From Candidatus Nitrosopelagicus sp. (GTDB lineage Archaea; Thermoproteota; Nitrososphaeria; Nitrososphaerales; Nitrosopumilaceae): a DNA stretch of 41,871 bases. Shown here one piece after another: positions 1 to 8,821 of this stretch. The translations under genes and the position numbers were made by a program. The notes under the pieces are model-generated. The model was not told where the DNA came from and searched no databases. It saw only the letters and a list, made by a program, of their open reading frames with translations. The stretch covers positions 1-41,871 of the forward strand of contig JAOMEP010000009.1 of the NCBI GenBank assembly GCA_028345965.1, in the 5' to 3' direction. The stretch's first letter is position 1; each line of letters starts with the position of its first letter.

Positions 1-407
1 TAGTTCCTGGAATTACTTCTGGAATTGGTTCTGCAACATATGCTGGAATTCCATTAACACATAGAAAATATGCATCTTCTGCGGTATTTGTTACTGGTCA
101 TGAAGATCCAGAAAAGAATGAAGAAATCGTAAAATGGAAAAAACTTGCAAAATCTGTAGATACTATCGTAATAATGATGGGGCTCTCAAGAATTGGAATA
201 ATATCAAAACAGCTAATTGAAGGTGGAATGAAAAAATCGACTCCTGTTGCAGTAATTCAAAATGGAACAACACCAAAACAAAAAATGATTGTTGGTACTT
301 TGACTAATATTGCATCTAAAATTAAAAAAGAGAAAATGTCTCCTCCTGCAAATATAATTATAGGTGAGGTTGTTAAATTGCATAAAATCATAGGATGGAA
401 AAAATGA
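1..407 (+). CDS. cobA: Uroporphyrinogen-III C-methyltransferase (SUMT), 3' part only
   Basis: C-terminal part of the enzyme that methylates uroporphyrinogen III twice with S-adenosylmethionine to give precorrin-2, the branch point to siroheme, heme (by the siroheme route) and cobalamin. The reading frame is open from base 3. It begins with VPGITSGIGSATYAGIPLTHR, a conserved SUMT segment, followed by FVTGHE and the substrate-region motif MMGL, and ends with GWKK. The N-terminus lies outside the window. Its stop overlaps the hemD start as ATGA, so the two are translationally coupled. The family call is firm; the length cannot be judged. Confidence 0.9.
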   Translation, partial: VPGITSGIGSATYAGIPLTHRKYASSAVFVTGHEDPEKNEEIVKWKKLAKSVDTIVIMMGLSRIGIISKQLIEGGMKKSTPVAVIQNGTTPKQKMIVGTLTNIASKIKKEKMSPPANIIIGEVVKLHKIIGWKK

Positions 408-1204
408 GTCAAGAAAAAACTATAGCTATAACACGTTCAAAAGATGATTCTGAAGAATTTATTCAACTAATTACAAAATATAATGCAACCCCAATCACAC
501 TTCCAACTATTGAACTTGTCAGTAAAGGGGAAAAAATTGTCGATGATTTTTTAACATCTGTTAAAGCCGATAATCCAGATTATTCTGTATTTATGAGTTC
601 AAAAGCTGTAAAATTATTAATTGAGAGTTCTAAAAAAGTCTCAAAATTTGAAGAATTAAGATTAGCAATTACTAATACTATTGTAATTGCAGTTGGTCCT
701 AAAACTAAAGAAGCATTAGAAGATGAAGACATTAAGGTTTCATACATGCCAACAAGATATTCTTCTGTTGGTGTTGGTGAGGTATTTACAAAATTAAATG
801 CTGTTGGAAAAAAGGTAATTGTTCCTAGAAGTGGTGCATCTACGCCATTCCTAAAAGATCTTCTTGAAAAAATTGGATTAGAAATTATCGAATTATACCT
901 TTATGATGTTTGTGCATTTAGAGATACTTCTCAATGGAATGAATTTAGATCTCTTTTTTCACAAAATTCCGTGGACGGAATTATCTTTACCAGTGCATCT
1001 TCTGTTAGAGCATTTTTTGAAATAATGACTAAAGATTTTGAACATTCTCAACTTTTAGAAAATTTACAAAAAACTAAGGTAATATCAATTGGCCCATTCA
1101 CTGCAGATGAATTAAAGAAATTTGATGTACAAAATATCATTGCAGATGTTCATACCGTAGCAGGTTCTGTTGATGTCATTGTTAATGAATTATCGTTAGC
1201 TTAA
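404..1204 (+). CDS. hemD: Uroporphyrinogen-III synthase
   Basis: About 266 residues, typical length for HemD, which closes and inverts ring D of hydroxymethylbilane to make uroporphyrinogen III. Visible family features are the N-terminal ITRSKDDSEEF, the central FMSSKAVKLL, VGPKTKEAL, and the second-domain IIFTSASSVRAFFE followed by ISIGPFTADEL, matching the two-domain HemD fold. I chose the ATG at 404 because it forms a 4-bp ATGA overlap with the cobA stop; an in-frame ATG at 395 is the alternative. The product feeds SUMT, encoded just upstream. Sequence conservation in HemD is generally low, so the call rests on motifs plus neighbourhood. Confidence 0.9.
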   Translation: MSQEKTIAITRSKDDSEEFIQLITKYNATPITLPTIELVSKGEKIVDDFLTSVKADNPDYSVFMSSKAVKLLIESSKKVSKFEELRLAITNTIVIAVGPKTKEALEDEDIKVSYMPTRYSSVGVGEVFTKLNAVGKKVIVPRSGASTPFLKDLLEKIGLEIIELYLYDVCAFRDTSQWNEFRSLFSQNSVDGIIFTSASSVRAFFEIMTKDFEHSQLLENLQKTKVISIGPFTADELKKFDVQNIIADVHTVAGSVDVIVNELSLA

Positions 1205-1208
1205 CCTA

Positions 1209-1224
1209 TTTAGGCTAGGCTAAA
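1209..1224. promoter_or_regulatory. Near-palindromic operator candidate upstream of sufB
   Basis: TTTAGGCTAGGCTAAA is symmetric at 14 of 16 positions and contains TTAG-N6-CTAA. It resembles the inverted-repeat layout of DtxR/IdeR metal-regulator boxes (known consensus TTAGGTTAG-S-CTAACCTAA), but that resemblance is only partial. It ends 12 bp before the sufB TATA-like box. A similar element sits at 41594-41607 in front of another Fe-S gene. A role in iron or Fe-S control is inference. Confidence 0.6.
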
Positions 1225-1235
1225 TTTCCTCGGAC

Positions 1236-1243
1236 TTTTATAA
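1236..1243 (+). promoter_or_regulatory. TATA-like box of the suf operon
   Basis: TTTTATAA is centred about 25.5 bp before the sufB ATG, the spacing seen at many leaderless genes in this window. No Shine-Dalgarno sequence lies between it and the ATG, consistent with a leaderless message. Confidence 0.65.
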
Positions 1244-1264
1244 TAACAACGTTGTATTTTATCT

Positions 1265-2665
1265 ATGGCAACAGAAAATTTTGACATGGATTATTCCAAG
1301 TATGATTTCAAAGACTCTACTGAAATGTATGTTCACTTGAGCAAAAAAGGTCTTTCAAAAGAAACTGTAATTGGAATTAGCAAAATGAAAGATGAGCCAC
1401 AGTGGATGCTTGATTTTAGGTTAAGATCTTATGAAGCATTCATGAAAAGACCTATGCCAAATTGGGGTGCAGATCTCAGTCATATTGATTTTCAAAATAT
1501 TTACTACTATGCTAAAGCATCTGAAAAAACTGAAAAGAATTGGGATGATGTTCCTGAAGATGTGAAAAATACATTTGATAAACTCGGTATTCCAGAGGCA
1601 GAAAAGAAATTCCTTGCCGGAGTTGGAGCGCAATATGAATCTGAAGTAGTTTATCATAGTTTGAGAGAAGATTTAGCAAAACAAGGTGTGTTATTTTTAG
1701 ATACTGATAGTGCTCTAAAAGAACATCCGGAAATATTCAAAAAATACTTTGGAAAAATGATTCCTCCTGAAGATAATAAATTTGCCGCATTAAACAGTGC
1801 AGTATGGAGTGGTGGTTCATTCATCTACATTCCTCCTGGTGTTAAAGTTGACATGCCATTACAAGCTTACTTTAGAATTAACGCAGAAAATATTGGTCAA
1901 TTTGAAAGAACACTAATCATTGCTGATGAAGGTTCTGAAGTTCATTACATTGAAGGATGTACTGCCCCAGTCTATTCATCTGAATCATTACATTCTGCTG
2001 TGGTAGAACTTGTTGCACACAAAGATGCAAAATTAAGATACACAACAATCCAAAATTGGAGTAATGATGTATACAATCTTGTCACTAAACGTGCTTATGC
2101 ATATGAAGGTGCATCAGTTGAATGGATTGATGGTAACATTGGAAGTAAAATTACAATGAAATATCCTGGAATCTATTTGATGGGTCAAAAAGCATATGGT
2201 GAAACACTTTCAATTGCTTTTGCAGGAAAAGGTCAACATCAAGATACCGGTGCAAAGATGGTTCATCTAGCACCTAACACGACATCTAAAGTTACTTCAA
2301 AATCTGTTAGCCGTTCTACTGGTCGTTCAACTTACAGAGGATTACTCAATGTTGCAAAAGGTGCAACTAATGTAAAATCTACTGTTAGATGCGATGCCTT
2401 ACTATTAGATGAAACATCAAAAACTGATACTTATCCATATATGGAAATTAACCAAGAAGATGCAACTATAACTCATGAAGCTACAGTTGGAAAAATTGGT
2501 GATGATCAAATCTTCTACTTGATGACTCGTGGATTCTCTGAAGAAGAAGCATTAACTCTAATTGTTAATGGATTTATGGAGCCTTTCACAAAAGAACTCC
2601 CAATGGAATATGCAGTAGAATTAAACCGACTCATCAAATTAGAGATGGATAATTCAGTCGGTTAG
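1265..2665 (+). CDS. sufB: Fe-S cluster assembly scaffold SufB
   Basis: 466 residues, normal SufB length. SufB is the scaffold of the SufBCD complex on which cysteine-derived sulfur and iron are built into clusters in the cytosol. The protein has the N-terminal helical region followed by the long right-handed beta-helix domain: [34 protein letters not shown], and the C-terminal [31 protein letters not shown] and [14 protein letters not shown]. The ATG at 1265 lies about 25 bp after a TATA-like box, so it is probably leaderless and first in the operon. The partner ATPase SufC is not encoded next to it. Confidence is high for family and start. Confidence 0.97.
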   Translation: MATENFDMDYSKYDFKDSTEMYVHLSKKGLSKETVIGISKMKDEPQWMLDFRLRSYEAFMKRPMPNWGADLSHIDFQNIYYYAKASEKTEKNWDDVPEDVKNTFDKLGIPEAEKKFLAGVGAQYESEVVYHSLREDLAKQGVLFLDTDSALKEHPEIFKKYFGKMIPPEDNKFAALNSAVWSGGSFIYIPPGVKVDMPLQAYFRINAENIGQFERTLIIADEGSEVHYIEGCTAPVYSSESLHSAVVELVAHKDAKLRYTTIQNWSNDVYNLVTKRAYAYEGASVEWIDGNIGSKITMKYPGIYLMGQKAYGETLSIAFAGKGQHQDTGAKMVHLAPNTTSKVTSKSVSRSTGRSTYRGLLNVAKGATNVKSTVRCDALLLDETSKTDTYPYMEINQEDATITHEATVGKIGDDQIFYLMTRGFSEEEALTLIVNGFMEPFTKELPMEYAVELNRLIKLEMDNSVG

Positions 2666-2687
2666 AATTAATCTATCGTGATAAATC

Positions 2688-4085
2688 ATGGAACAAAAGC
2701 TATCCTCAATTGAAAATTCTTTAGTTGAAGAAATATCTTCATCAAAAAATGAACCTGAATGGCTCAAAGAATATAGAAAAAATTCATTGAATATCTATAA
2801 TGAACTACCTGCTGAGGTATCTCCACTTTATGGTAAATATACCGATGCAAAACGTATGGATCCTGATAAGGTCTCACTATCAACAATTTCTAATTCTAAA
2901 CTACCTGACTTTCTCTCAAAACGTGTTGAAGAAGTAAAAAAAGAAAACGGATTGATACAAGTAGGAACAAATATCATTTCTACTAACTTATCTGATGAAT
3001 TAAAATCCAAAGGAGTTATTGTCTCATCTATAGATGATGCATTAAAACAACATCAGGATTTAATAGAAAAAACAATCAAATCATCAAATTCTAATGAAGA
3101 TAAATACACTGCATTAAACAATGCGGCATTTAATTCTGGACTTTTTGTTTACATACCAAAAAACCAAATTATTGATGAACCAATTCATCTATTTTCTTGT
3201 CTATCTGATGATGGTTTATCTACAATATCTAGAAATATCATAATCGTTGAAGATAATGCCAAAGCAAACCTTGTTCAAGAATTATACTCTCCTCAAAATG
3301 GGCAACAGCAGGCATACCTAGAATTAATGAATACTTCAGTTGGCGCAAATAGTAGTCTTGATGTAACATCACTTCAAATGATGGATCAATCGTCAATTAA
3401 TTTCTCCACACGAAGTTCACACCTTGCACAAGATTCAAAAATTAATTGGTATCTTGGACTCTTTGGCGCAATGTTGTCTAGATATAGAATTGATTACCAC
3501 CTTAATGGAACTGGTGCTGTTGCAACTGATTCTGAAGTTGTATTTGGAAATAATGAACAATCTTTTGATCTAAATACAATTGTAAATCACAATGAAAAAT
3601 CTACTGAAGGAAAGGTTGTAGAAAAATCAATTTTAAAAAATAAATCAAAATCATTGTTTAAAGGAATGATCAAAATCAATGAAAACGCCGCTCATTCAAA
3701 TTCATTCCTTTCTGGTCGTTCTATTTTGTTAGACAAGGATGCAAAATCTGACGCAATTCCTGGATTAGAGATTCTCACAAACGATGTAAAAGCAACACAT
3801 TCTGCATCTGTTGCACAAATGGATGAAGAACAATTATTCTATCTAGGAACACGTTGCTTAAGTAAACCTGAAGCTGAAAGAATTATTGTAGAAGGATTTT
3901 TGGAACCTATGTCACGTTCAATGTCTTATCAAGTACGTGCTTGGATTGCATATCTTATCGAATCAAAGTGGGAAGGAAAAGAATTATCAATTAACAACGA
4001 TGAACAATTGAAAGCATTAGTTGAGGTTGAAGAAACTCGATATAATGAAAATGCTGAAATTGAACAACACTACAAATATCGGTGA
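2688..4085 (+). CDS. sufD: SufD-like Fe-S assembly protein (SufB/SufD family)
   Basis: 465 residues. It has the SufB/D beta-helix fold: FVYIPKNQIIDEPIHLF, NIIIVEDNAKANLVQEL, SLFKGMIKINENAAHSNSFL, and the C-terminal ATHSASVAQMDEEQLFYL and AERIIVEGFLEP. It lacks some SufB-specific sequence, so it is best read as SufD, the heterodimer partner of SufB. It starts 22 bp after sufB; GTGAT upstream of the ATG can pair with the end of 16S rRNA (complement of the usual GGAGGTGAT). The exact division of labour with SufB in archaea is not shown by sequence. Confidence 0.93.
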   Translation: MEQKLSSIENSLVEEISSSKNEPEWLKEYRKNSLNIYNELPAEVSPLYGKYTDAKRMDPDKVSLSTISNSKLPDFLSKRVEEVKKENGLIQVGTNIISTNLSDELKSKGVIVSSIDDALKQHQDLIEKTIKSSNSNEDKYTALNNAAFNSGLFVYIPKNQIIDEPIHLFSCLSDDGLSTISRNIIIVEDNAKANLVQELYSPQNGQQQAYLELMNTSVGANSSLDVTSLQMMDQSSINFSTRSSHLAQDSKINWYLGLFGAMLSRYRIDYHLNGTGAVATDSEVVFGNNEQSFDLNTIVNHNEKSTEGKVVEKSILKNKSKSLFKGMIKINENAAHSNSFLSGRSILLDKDAKSDAIPGLEILTNDVKATHSASVAQMDEEQLFYLGTRCLSKPEAERIIVEGFLEPMSRSMSYQVRAWIAYLIESKWEGKELSINNDEQLKALVEVEETRYNENAEIEQHYKYR

Positions 4086-4091
4086 AATCAA

Positions 4092-4400
4092 ATGGCTGAT
4101 TGGATAACCGCGTGTAGTACTGATAGTTTAGGTCAAGGTGAAATGTTTAGTTTTGATCATAATGAAAAGAAATTACTATTAACAAACATGAATGGAAAAA
4201 TCTTTGCTACTGATAGAATATGCACACATGCAGAAGCCGATTTAGCTAATGGAATATTATCTGAAACTGGTCTCACGTGTCCTTTACATCTCTCCGTATT
4301 CAAAATTGATGATGGCGTACCTCAAAACCCCCCTGCCGAAGACCCATTACAAACTTACAGAACAAAAATACAAGATAATAACATCTTGATTGAGGTATAA
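4092..4400 (+). CDS. Rieske-type [2Fe-2S] ferredoxin
   Basis: 102 residues, the size of soluble Rieske ferredoxins. The two cluster-binding boxes are complete: C44-x-H46 in ICTHAEA and C63-x2-H66 in TCPLH, so one iron is held by two cysteines and the other by two histidines. There is no membrane anchor or signal peptide, so it is a cytosolic electron carrier. It lies between sufD and sufS; GGTGA at the sufD stop serves as its ribosome binding site. Related small Rieske proteins occur with suf genes elsewhere, and an electron-delivery role in cluster assembly is plausible. The redox partner is not identifiable. Confidence 0.93.
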   Translation: MADWITACSTDSLGQGEMFSFDHNEKKLLLTNMNGKIFATDRICTHAEADLANGILSETGLTCPLHLSVFKIDDGVPQNPPAEDPLQTYRTKIQDNNILIEV

Positions 4401-4402
4401 TT

Positions 4403-5647
4403 ATGCAATCAACTGCTGACGCTTTCGAAGATCTAAGAAAAGATTTCCCAGTCTTAAACAGGCGTGTCAGAGATAATAAGAAATTAGTATATTTTGATAA
4501 TGCAGCAACTACTCAAAAGCCTAATCAGGTTATAGATGCAATTTCTGATTATTATCAGAACTATAATTCAAATATTCATCGCGCTGTACATGCTTTGGCT
4601 GAAGAGTCTACTGAAGCCTTTGAAAATACTAGAGATATAGTAGCAAAATTTCTAAACGTTGAAGATTCTAGAGAAATTATATTTGTTAGAGGTACAACCG
4701 AGGGTATCAACTTAGTTGCATATGCTTGGGGTCGTGATAATGTAAAAGAAGGTGACATTATTGTTACTACTGAATATGAACATCACTCTAACATTGTTCC
4801 ATGGCAATTACTTACCCAAGAAAAAAAGGCACAACTAAAATACATTGACATTGATGATAACGGAGAATTAATGCTTGATCAATTGGATGATTATCTTTCA
4901 ACTGGAAAAGTAAAACTTGTAACATTTAGTCACATGTCAAATGTTTTGGGAACAATTTCACCTGTTGAAGAAATTGTTTCAAAATGTAAAAATGCTGGAG
5001 TAAAAGTTTTGATTGATGCTGCACAATCCGTACCACACATGAAAGTTAATCTAAATGAAATCGGTTGTGATTTCTTTGTATTTTCTGGTCATAAGATGTT
5101 AGGTCCAACAGGCGTCGGTGTTTTATGGGCCAAAAAAGAAGTTCTTGAAAAAATGAGTCCTTTCCTTGGAGGTGGTGATATGATTCGTGAAGTTCACAAA
5201 TATGAGACAACATGGAATGATTTACCATACAAATTTGAGGCTGGAACTCCAAATATTGCTGATGTAATTGGATTTGCTAAAGCAATAGAATATCTTGAAA
5301 AAATTGGAATGGACAATATCAGAAATCATGAATTAGAATTAACAAAATATGCTCTTGAAGAAATGAAAAAGATTCCAGGTCTTACATTGTATGGCACAAA
5401 AGAACCTGAAAAACGTGGAGGTGTTATTTCATTTAATTTTAATAGTGTACACCCTCATGATGTTGGAACCATAATTGATAAAGACGGTGTTGCAATTCGT
5501 TCTGGTCATCATTGTGCACAAGTATTAATGGAAAAACTAAATGTCGCAGCCACAAACCGTGCAAGTTTCTACATCTACAATACAAAAGAAGAAATTGACG
5601 TACTAATCGCAGCATTACAAAATGTAGCAAAGGTGTTCAAACTATGA
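4403..5647 (+). CDS. sufS: Cysteine desulfurase SufS
   Basis: 414 residues, group II cysteine desulfurase: PLP enzyme that removes sulfur from cysteine and holds it as a persulfide. The N-terminal YFDNAATTQKP, the PLP region EYEHHSNIVPW, the Schiff-base lysine K231 in FSGHKMLGPTG, and the persulfide cysteine C371 in RSGHHCAQ are all present. The RSGHHC context is typical of SufS rather than IscS. GAGGT about 7 bp before the ATG is a good ribosome binding site. Its 3' end overlaps sufU by 4 bp (ATGA), coupling the sulfur donor to its acceptor. Confidence 0.97.
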   Translation: MQSTADAFEDLRKDFPVLNRRVRDNKKLVYFDNAATTQKPNQVIDAISDYYQNYNSNIHRAVHALAEESTEAFENTRDIVAKFLNVEDSREIIFVRGTTEGINLVAYAWGRDNVKEGDIIVTTEYEHHSNIVPWQLLTQEKKAQLKYIDIDDNGELMLDQLDDYLSTGKVKLVTFSHMSNVLGTISPVEEIVSKCKNAGVKVLIDAAQSVPHMKVNLNEIGCDFFVFSGHKMLGPTGVGVLWAKKEVLEKMSPFLGGGDMIREVHKYETTWNDLPYKFEAGTPNIADVIGFAKAIEYLEKIGMDNIRNHELELTKYALEEMKKIPGLTLYGTKEPEKRGGVISFNFNSVHPHDVGTIIDKDGVAIRSGHHCAQVLMEKLNVAATNRASFYIYNTKEEIDVLIAALQNVAKVFKL

Positions 5648-6093
5648 GTGGAGATCCAATATACACTGAAATGATTATAGAATATTCTCGTAATCCTTCT
5701 AACTTTGGAAAAATAGCTGATGCACACATACATCAACATGACGCAAACCCATTATGTGGGGATACCATAGATCTATATCTTAACATTGAAGATAACAAGA
5801 TTAGTGAAGTAAAGTTTGATGGACACGGATGTGCAATTTGTATGGCATGCTGTTCAGTCTTAACTGAAATGATTAAAGGAAAAAATCTTGATGACGTCAA
5901 GAAATTTGATAAAGATGAATTATTATCTGAATTAGGTCTACAACATCTCGTCAAAACAAGTCCTGTTCGAATTAAATGTGCATTATTGTCTCTTAAGAGT
6001 CTGAAATTTGGAATCTATTCGTATTTTGTTGATAAGATGAAAGATTCTGAATCTGCAGGAAACTTAAATGAAGAGGCTGCTAATCTATACTAG
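5644..6093 (+). CDS. sufU: SufU-type scaffold / sulfur acceptor with extra cysteines
   Basis: 149 residues, IscU/SufU fold. The metal-site residues C38 and D40 (PLCGD), C63 (GHGCAI) and C112 (RIKCALL) are in place. SufU proteins take sulfur from SufS, with zinc or a cluster at this site. The helix after C63 reads GCAICMACC, with cysteines at 66, 69 and 70 where the family usually has small residues such as GCAISxASAS; this is unusual. The start overlaps the sufS stop (ATGA). Whether it acts as zinc-dependent transferase (SufU) or cluster scaffold (IscU) cannot be decided from sequence. Confidence 0.93.
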   Translation: MSGDPIYTEMIIEYSRNPSNFGKIADAHIHQHDANPLCGDTIDLYLNIEDNKISEVKFDGHGCAICMACCSVLTEMIKGKNLDDVKKFDKDELLSELGLQHLVKTSPVRIKCALLSLKSLKFGIYSYFVDKMKDSESAGNLNEEAANLY

Positions 6094-6426
6094 ATGACAA
6101 ATTCTAACATACTTCAAATTAGAAAAATAATATTTGAAAATTTTAATGAAATAGATCTACGCTTCAATAATGATGAAATTTATGAATTATTGAAAAAAAA
6201 TGATAACTTTGATCAATCACAAACTATAGACGATTTGGTAAATGATTTCAAAAAAATTGAAGATGATGGATTAGTTCGTTGCATTGCACAGAACTTTACA
6301 ACTCAATGGTTCAAGATATTCGACGATGTTGAAAAAATCAATTGCCCTTCTTGTAATTCTGAAATTTATTTGGGTAAAGAAGAATCTCGTGTTTGTCCAG
6401 TTTCGGATTGTAGTGCTAGTCTTTAG
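6094..6426 (+). CDS. Small protein with C-terminal zinc ribbon, last gene of suf operon
   Basis: 110 residues of unknown function. The ATG follows the sufU stop directly (TAGATG), so it is almost certainly co-translated. Residues 1-75 look helical, with a repeat of short acidic helices that could form a winged-helix-like fold (inference). The C-terminus has a zinc-ribbon pattern C84-x2-C87-x13-C101-x4-C106. Its position suggests a role in, or regulation of, Fe-S assembly, but I recognise no family. Its end overlaps the convergent pgk end by 11 bp. Confidence 0.75.
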   Translation: MTNSNILQIRKIIFENFNEIDLRFNNDEIYELLKKNDNFDQSQTIDDLVNDFKKIEDDGLVRCIAQNFTTQWFKIFDDVEKINCPSCNSEIYLGKEESRVCPVSDCSASL

Positions 6427-7624
6427 AATGTCTCTCTGCAGCATCTTCTAGGCACATTATCATTGGTAATTTTTGTCCTGTTAGATATCTAACAAGTGCA
6501 CCTCCCGCGGTGCTGATATGACTCACTTTCTCAGTTAAGTCATATTGTCTGAGGGCTGATGTAAGATGTCCCCCACTAATTATTGATGTTGCCATAGATT
6601 CCGCAATTGCTTCTAACATGGATTTTGTTCCAAATTGAAAGCTCTCTTTTTCAAAATATCCTGCAGGGCCACTCATGAATACTGTTCCTGCACCTGAAAT
6701 CATTTTTGAATAATGTTCGACTGTTTTTGTTCCGATATCAAATATTTCATCATCTTTTGATAATTCTCTAACATCTATTTCGACTCTTTTTCCGTCTTTA
6801 TTTACTGCAATGTCTACTGGTGTTGAAAATACGTCTGGATGTTCTCCGATCAATGAATGTGCTTTTGCAACCATTTCATCTTCGTCTTTAATATTTAATG
6901 GATATTTTATTCTACCTTGTGCACGTAAAAAGACATTTGCAATAACTCCTGTTAAAAGAACATGATCTGCTCTTTCTTTTTTAATTAGTAAATTAATTGC
7001 TTTTAATCTATCATCCACTTTTGAGCCTCCCAAAACTATTGCAAATGGAGATTTTGCAACTGTAAGTATATTTTCTAACTGCTTAACTTCTTTTTCTAAT
7101 AATTTTCCTGCACATGTTGGTAAAACTTGTGCAAATCCCACTAGTGACGGATGTGTCCTATGTGCACTAGGAAATGAATCTAAAATAAATAAATCAAACA
7201 AATCTTTTATTCGTTGAACCATTATAGTTTTTGCACTTTCTTCTAATGAAAATTCATAATTTTCTTCTGCACATAATCTGAGATTATCAAGTAAGATTAT
7301 TTCTTTTCCATCCATTTTTTTTATTTCATCTTGTGCAAGTGAACCAATAACATCTGCAACATATTTCACTTTTTTACCTGAAAATTTTTCTAATTGTTTT
7401 GCATGTTCTTCCATTCCTACAAAATCATCTCTTCCCACTCTTCCTTGATGTGAAATTACAACAATCTTTGCACCTTCTAATGCGTTAATTGTTTCAACAA
7501 CTTCTTCTATTCTTCCAGTTCCTAGAATTTCACAAGTTTCTGGATGAATTGGGCAATTCATATCAACACGTAACAAAACAGTTTTGCCTTTAACATCAAA
7601 ATTGTCTAATGTTAGTATATCCAC
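6416..7624 (-). CDS. pgk: Phosphoglycerate kinase
   Basis: 402 residues, usual length for archaeal PGK, which interconverts 1,3-bisphosphoglycerate and 3-phosphoglycerate with ADP/ATP; in an autotrophic thaumarchaeon it would run in the gluconeogenic direction. Conserved segments include LLRVDMNCPI, VVISHQGRVG, LDSFPSAHR, AIVLGGSKVDDRL and FMSGPAGYFE; the C-terminal ISGGHLTSAL and STAGGALVRYL glycine-rich loops bind nucleotide. The ATG has a TATA-like TTTTAA about 25 bp upstream. It is convergent with the suf operon. Confidence 0.97.
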   Translation of the reverse strand: MDILTLDNFDVKGKTVLLRVDMNCPIHPETCEILGTGRIEEVVETINALEGAKIVVISHQGRVGRDDFVGMEEHAKQLEKFSGKKVKYVADVIGSLAQDEIKKMDGKEIILLDNLRLCAEENYEFSLEESAKTIMVQRIKDLFDLFILDSFPSAHRTHPSLVGFAQVLPTCAGKLLEKEVKQLENILTVAKSPFAIVLGGSKVDDRLKAINLLIKKERADHVLLTGVIANVFLRAQGRIKYPLNIKDEDEMVAKAHSLIGEHPDVFSTPVDIAVNKDGKRVEIDVRELSKDDEIFDIGTKTVEHYSKMISGAGTVFMSGPAGYFEKESFQFGTKSMLEAIAESMATSIISGGHLTSALRQYDLTEKVSHISTAGGALVRYLTGQKLPMIMCLEDAAERHSKD

Positions 7625-7725
7625 ATACAGAAACCATTATTCCGGTTAAAATTCGTTTATCCGATCATTTTACTAATGATGGTAAATGACATATTGTCGT
7701 CAGTTATCCAATAAATGAGAAATAA

Positions 7726-8397
7726 TTGCAAAATATTCTATTCGGCATTAGATCAAGAACTTTTTTCATACTCTTGAGCATATTTCTTGTTTGTACTCTT
7801 ATCGCACTATCCCAATCGACGCTAGAATCTGAAAAACAGTTCATGACTGATATTCAAAAATCTGCTGGAAATCCATCTATTGATTATGCAGTATGGCTTC
7901 TAACTGAATCTGGTAATGTCTTTGTAATGCTTCCATTTAGCATACTTCTCCTAATCATTAGGAAAACACGAAGAATTGGAATGATTTTGCTAATTTTACT
8001 TGTACTTTCTTCGATTCTTACTGGATACATTAAATGTGGTGTGGATAGGGATCGACCATTTTTAGATTGGCTTGGAAGTGAACTTCCTTTTGAAGTCGAA
8101 CCTGATAGCTTTTCACTTTTCTGTGAAGGACGAAGCTGGACTGCCGGATTCCCATCTGGGCATGCTGCACGTTCAGCAATGTTTGCGTTTGTAATGGTGT
8201 ATGTATTATCTGAAAAATTTCCAAGAGGCGCTCATTTAATCTGGATTTATCCAATACTGATGTCATTTAGTAGGATCTACGTTCTACAGCATTATCCATT
8301 AGATGTAATTGGTGGTTTTATCTTGGGAATATTTTTAGCTGGTTATGTTTCAAAAAGACTAAAACTAGATGAAATATTTTTACCACGAAAAATCTAA
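7726..8397 (+). CDS. PAP2-family membrane phosphatase
   Basis: 223 residues, integral membrane. All three PAP2 signature motifs are visible: K-x6-RP in KCGVDRDRP, PSGH in FPSGHAARSA, and SR-x5-H-x3-D in SRIYVLQHYPLD. Five to six hydrophobic helices surround them, the first at about residues 9-28. Such enzymes remove phosphate from lipid-linked substrates such as polyprenyl diphosphate or phosphatidate; the substrate here is not shown. Start is TTG: an in-frame TAA immediately precedes it, and the next ATG would delete the first helix. It overlaps the convergent gene behind it by 18 bp. Confidence 0.88.
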   Translation: MQNILFGIRSRTFFILLSIFLVCTLIALSQSTLESEKQFMTDIQKSAGNPSIDYAVWLLTESGNVFVMLPFSILLLIIRKTRRIGMILLILLVLSSILTGYIKCGVDRDRPFLDWLGSELPFEVEPDSFSLFCEGRSWTAGFPSGHAARSAMFAFVMVYVLSEKFPRGAHLIWIYPILMSFSRIYVLQHYPLDVIGGFILGIFLAGYVSKRLKLDEIFLPRKI

Positions 8398-8700
8398 TTT
8401 CTCTAAAACTTTTGAACTGACAAAAACTATGGCGTAATTATCATCATTTTCATGATATGTCCAATATCGTACATCTCTTTCTTGTTTGGTTTTTTTTAAC
8501 GCATAAGTCACTGTTGTGGTCACTGTATAGCCGATCCGTTTTGCAGTTTTCTCATTTTCTTTTGGCATCAAAACTTTGTAGCCTTTATCATCTTTCTCAA
8601 AACCCATCATAACCATCTCATGTGCAGCTTCTGTTGCTTGTTTTTCATCTTTAACCTCAAATGTTTTGGAAATAGGGATCTTAGACGGATGAAATTCCAT
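8380..8700 (-). CDS. Hypothetical small protein
   Basis: 106 residues, not recognised. It begins MEFHPSKIPISKTFEV, has an Ala/Met/Gly segment (ATEAAHEMVMMGF), and alternating beta-like stretches (RIGYTVTTTVTYAL, VRYWTYHENDDNYAIVFV). No signal peptide, membrane helix or cysteine motif. It is probably a small cytosolic alpha/beta protein. The opposing frame at 8620-8820 is judged a shadow. It overlaps the PAP2 end by 18 bp, convergent. Confidence 0.7.
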   Translation of the reverse strand: MEFHPSKIPISKTFEVKDEKQATEAAHEMVMMGFEKDDKGYKVLMPKENEKTAKRIGYTVTTTVTYALKKTKQERDVRYWTYHENDDNYAIVFVSSKVLEKLDFSW

Positions 8701-8792
8701 ATTTTACCATATTTTATACCTAAAAAAATTTTTTGTATTAAAACTATGTTAATTTTCTTTACAGGCAAGTCAAAACCTCACAGTCTGAATAA

Positions 8793-8798
8793 CTTAAG
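8793..8798 (+). promoter_or_regulatory. TATA-like box CTTAAG
   Basis: CTTAAG is centred 26.5 bp before the ATG at 8822, matching the leaderless spacing seen elsewhere in the window. Confidence 0.5.
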
Positions 8799-8821
8799 CC
8801 ATAATAATTCTGGACTATAAT

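Noticed and set aside
7665-7689. Inverted repeat TCATTTTAC / GTAAATGA in the pgk-PAP2 gap
   Set aside because: The arms only match with a one-base bulge and the position relative to either TATA is unclear; such AT-rich symmetry is expected by chance.
8620-8820. Plus-strand frame opposite the hypothetical gene at 8380-8700
   Set aside because: Its composition is Phe/Cys/Ile-rich antisense-like, there is no promoter at the right distance, and most of it is antisense to, or in the promoter region of, better supported genes.
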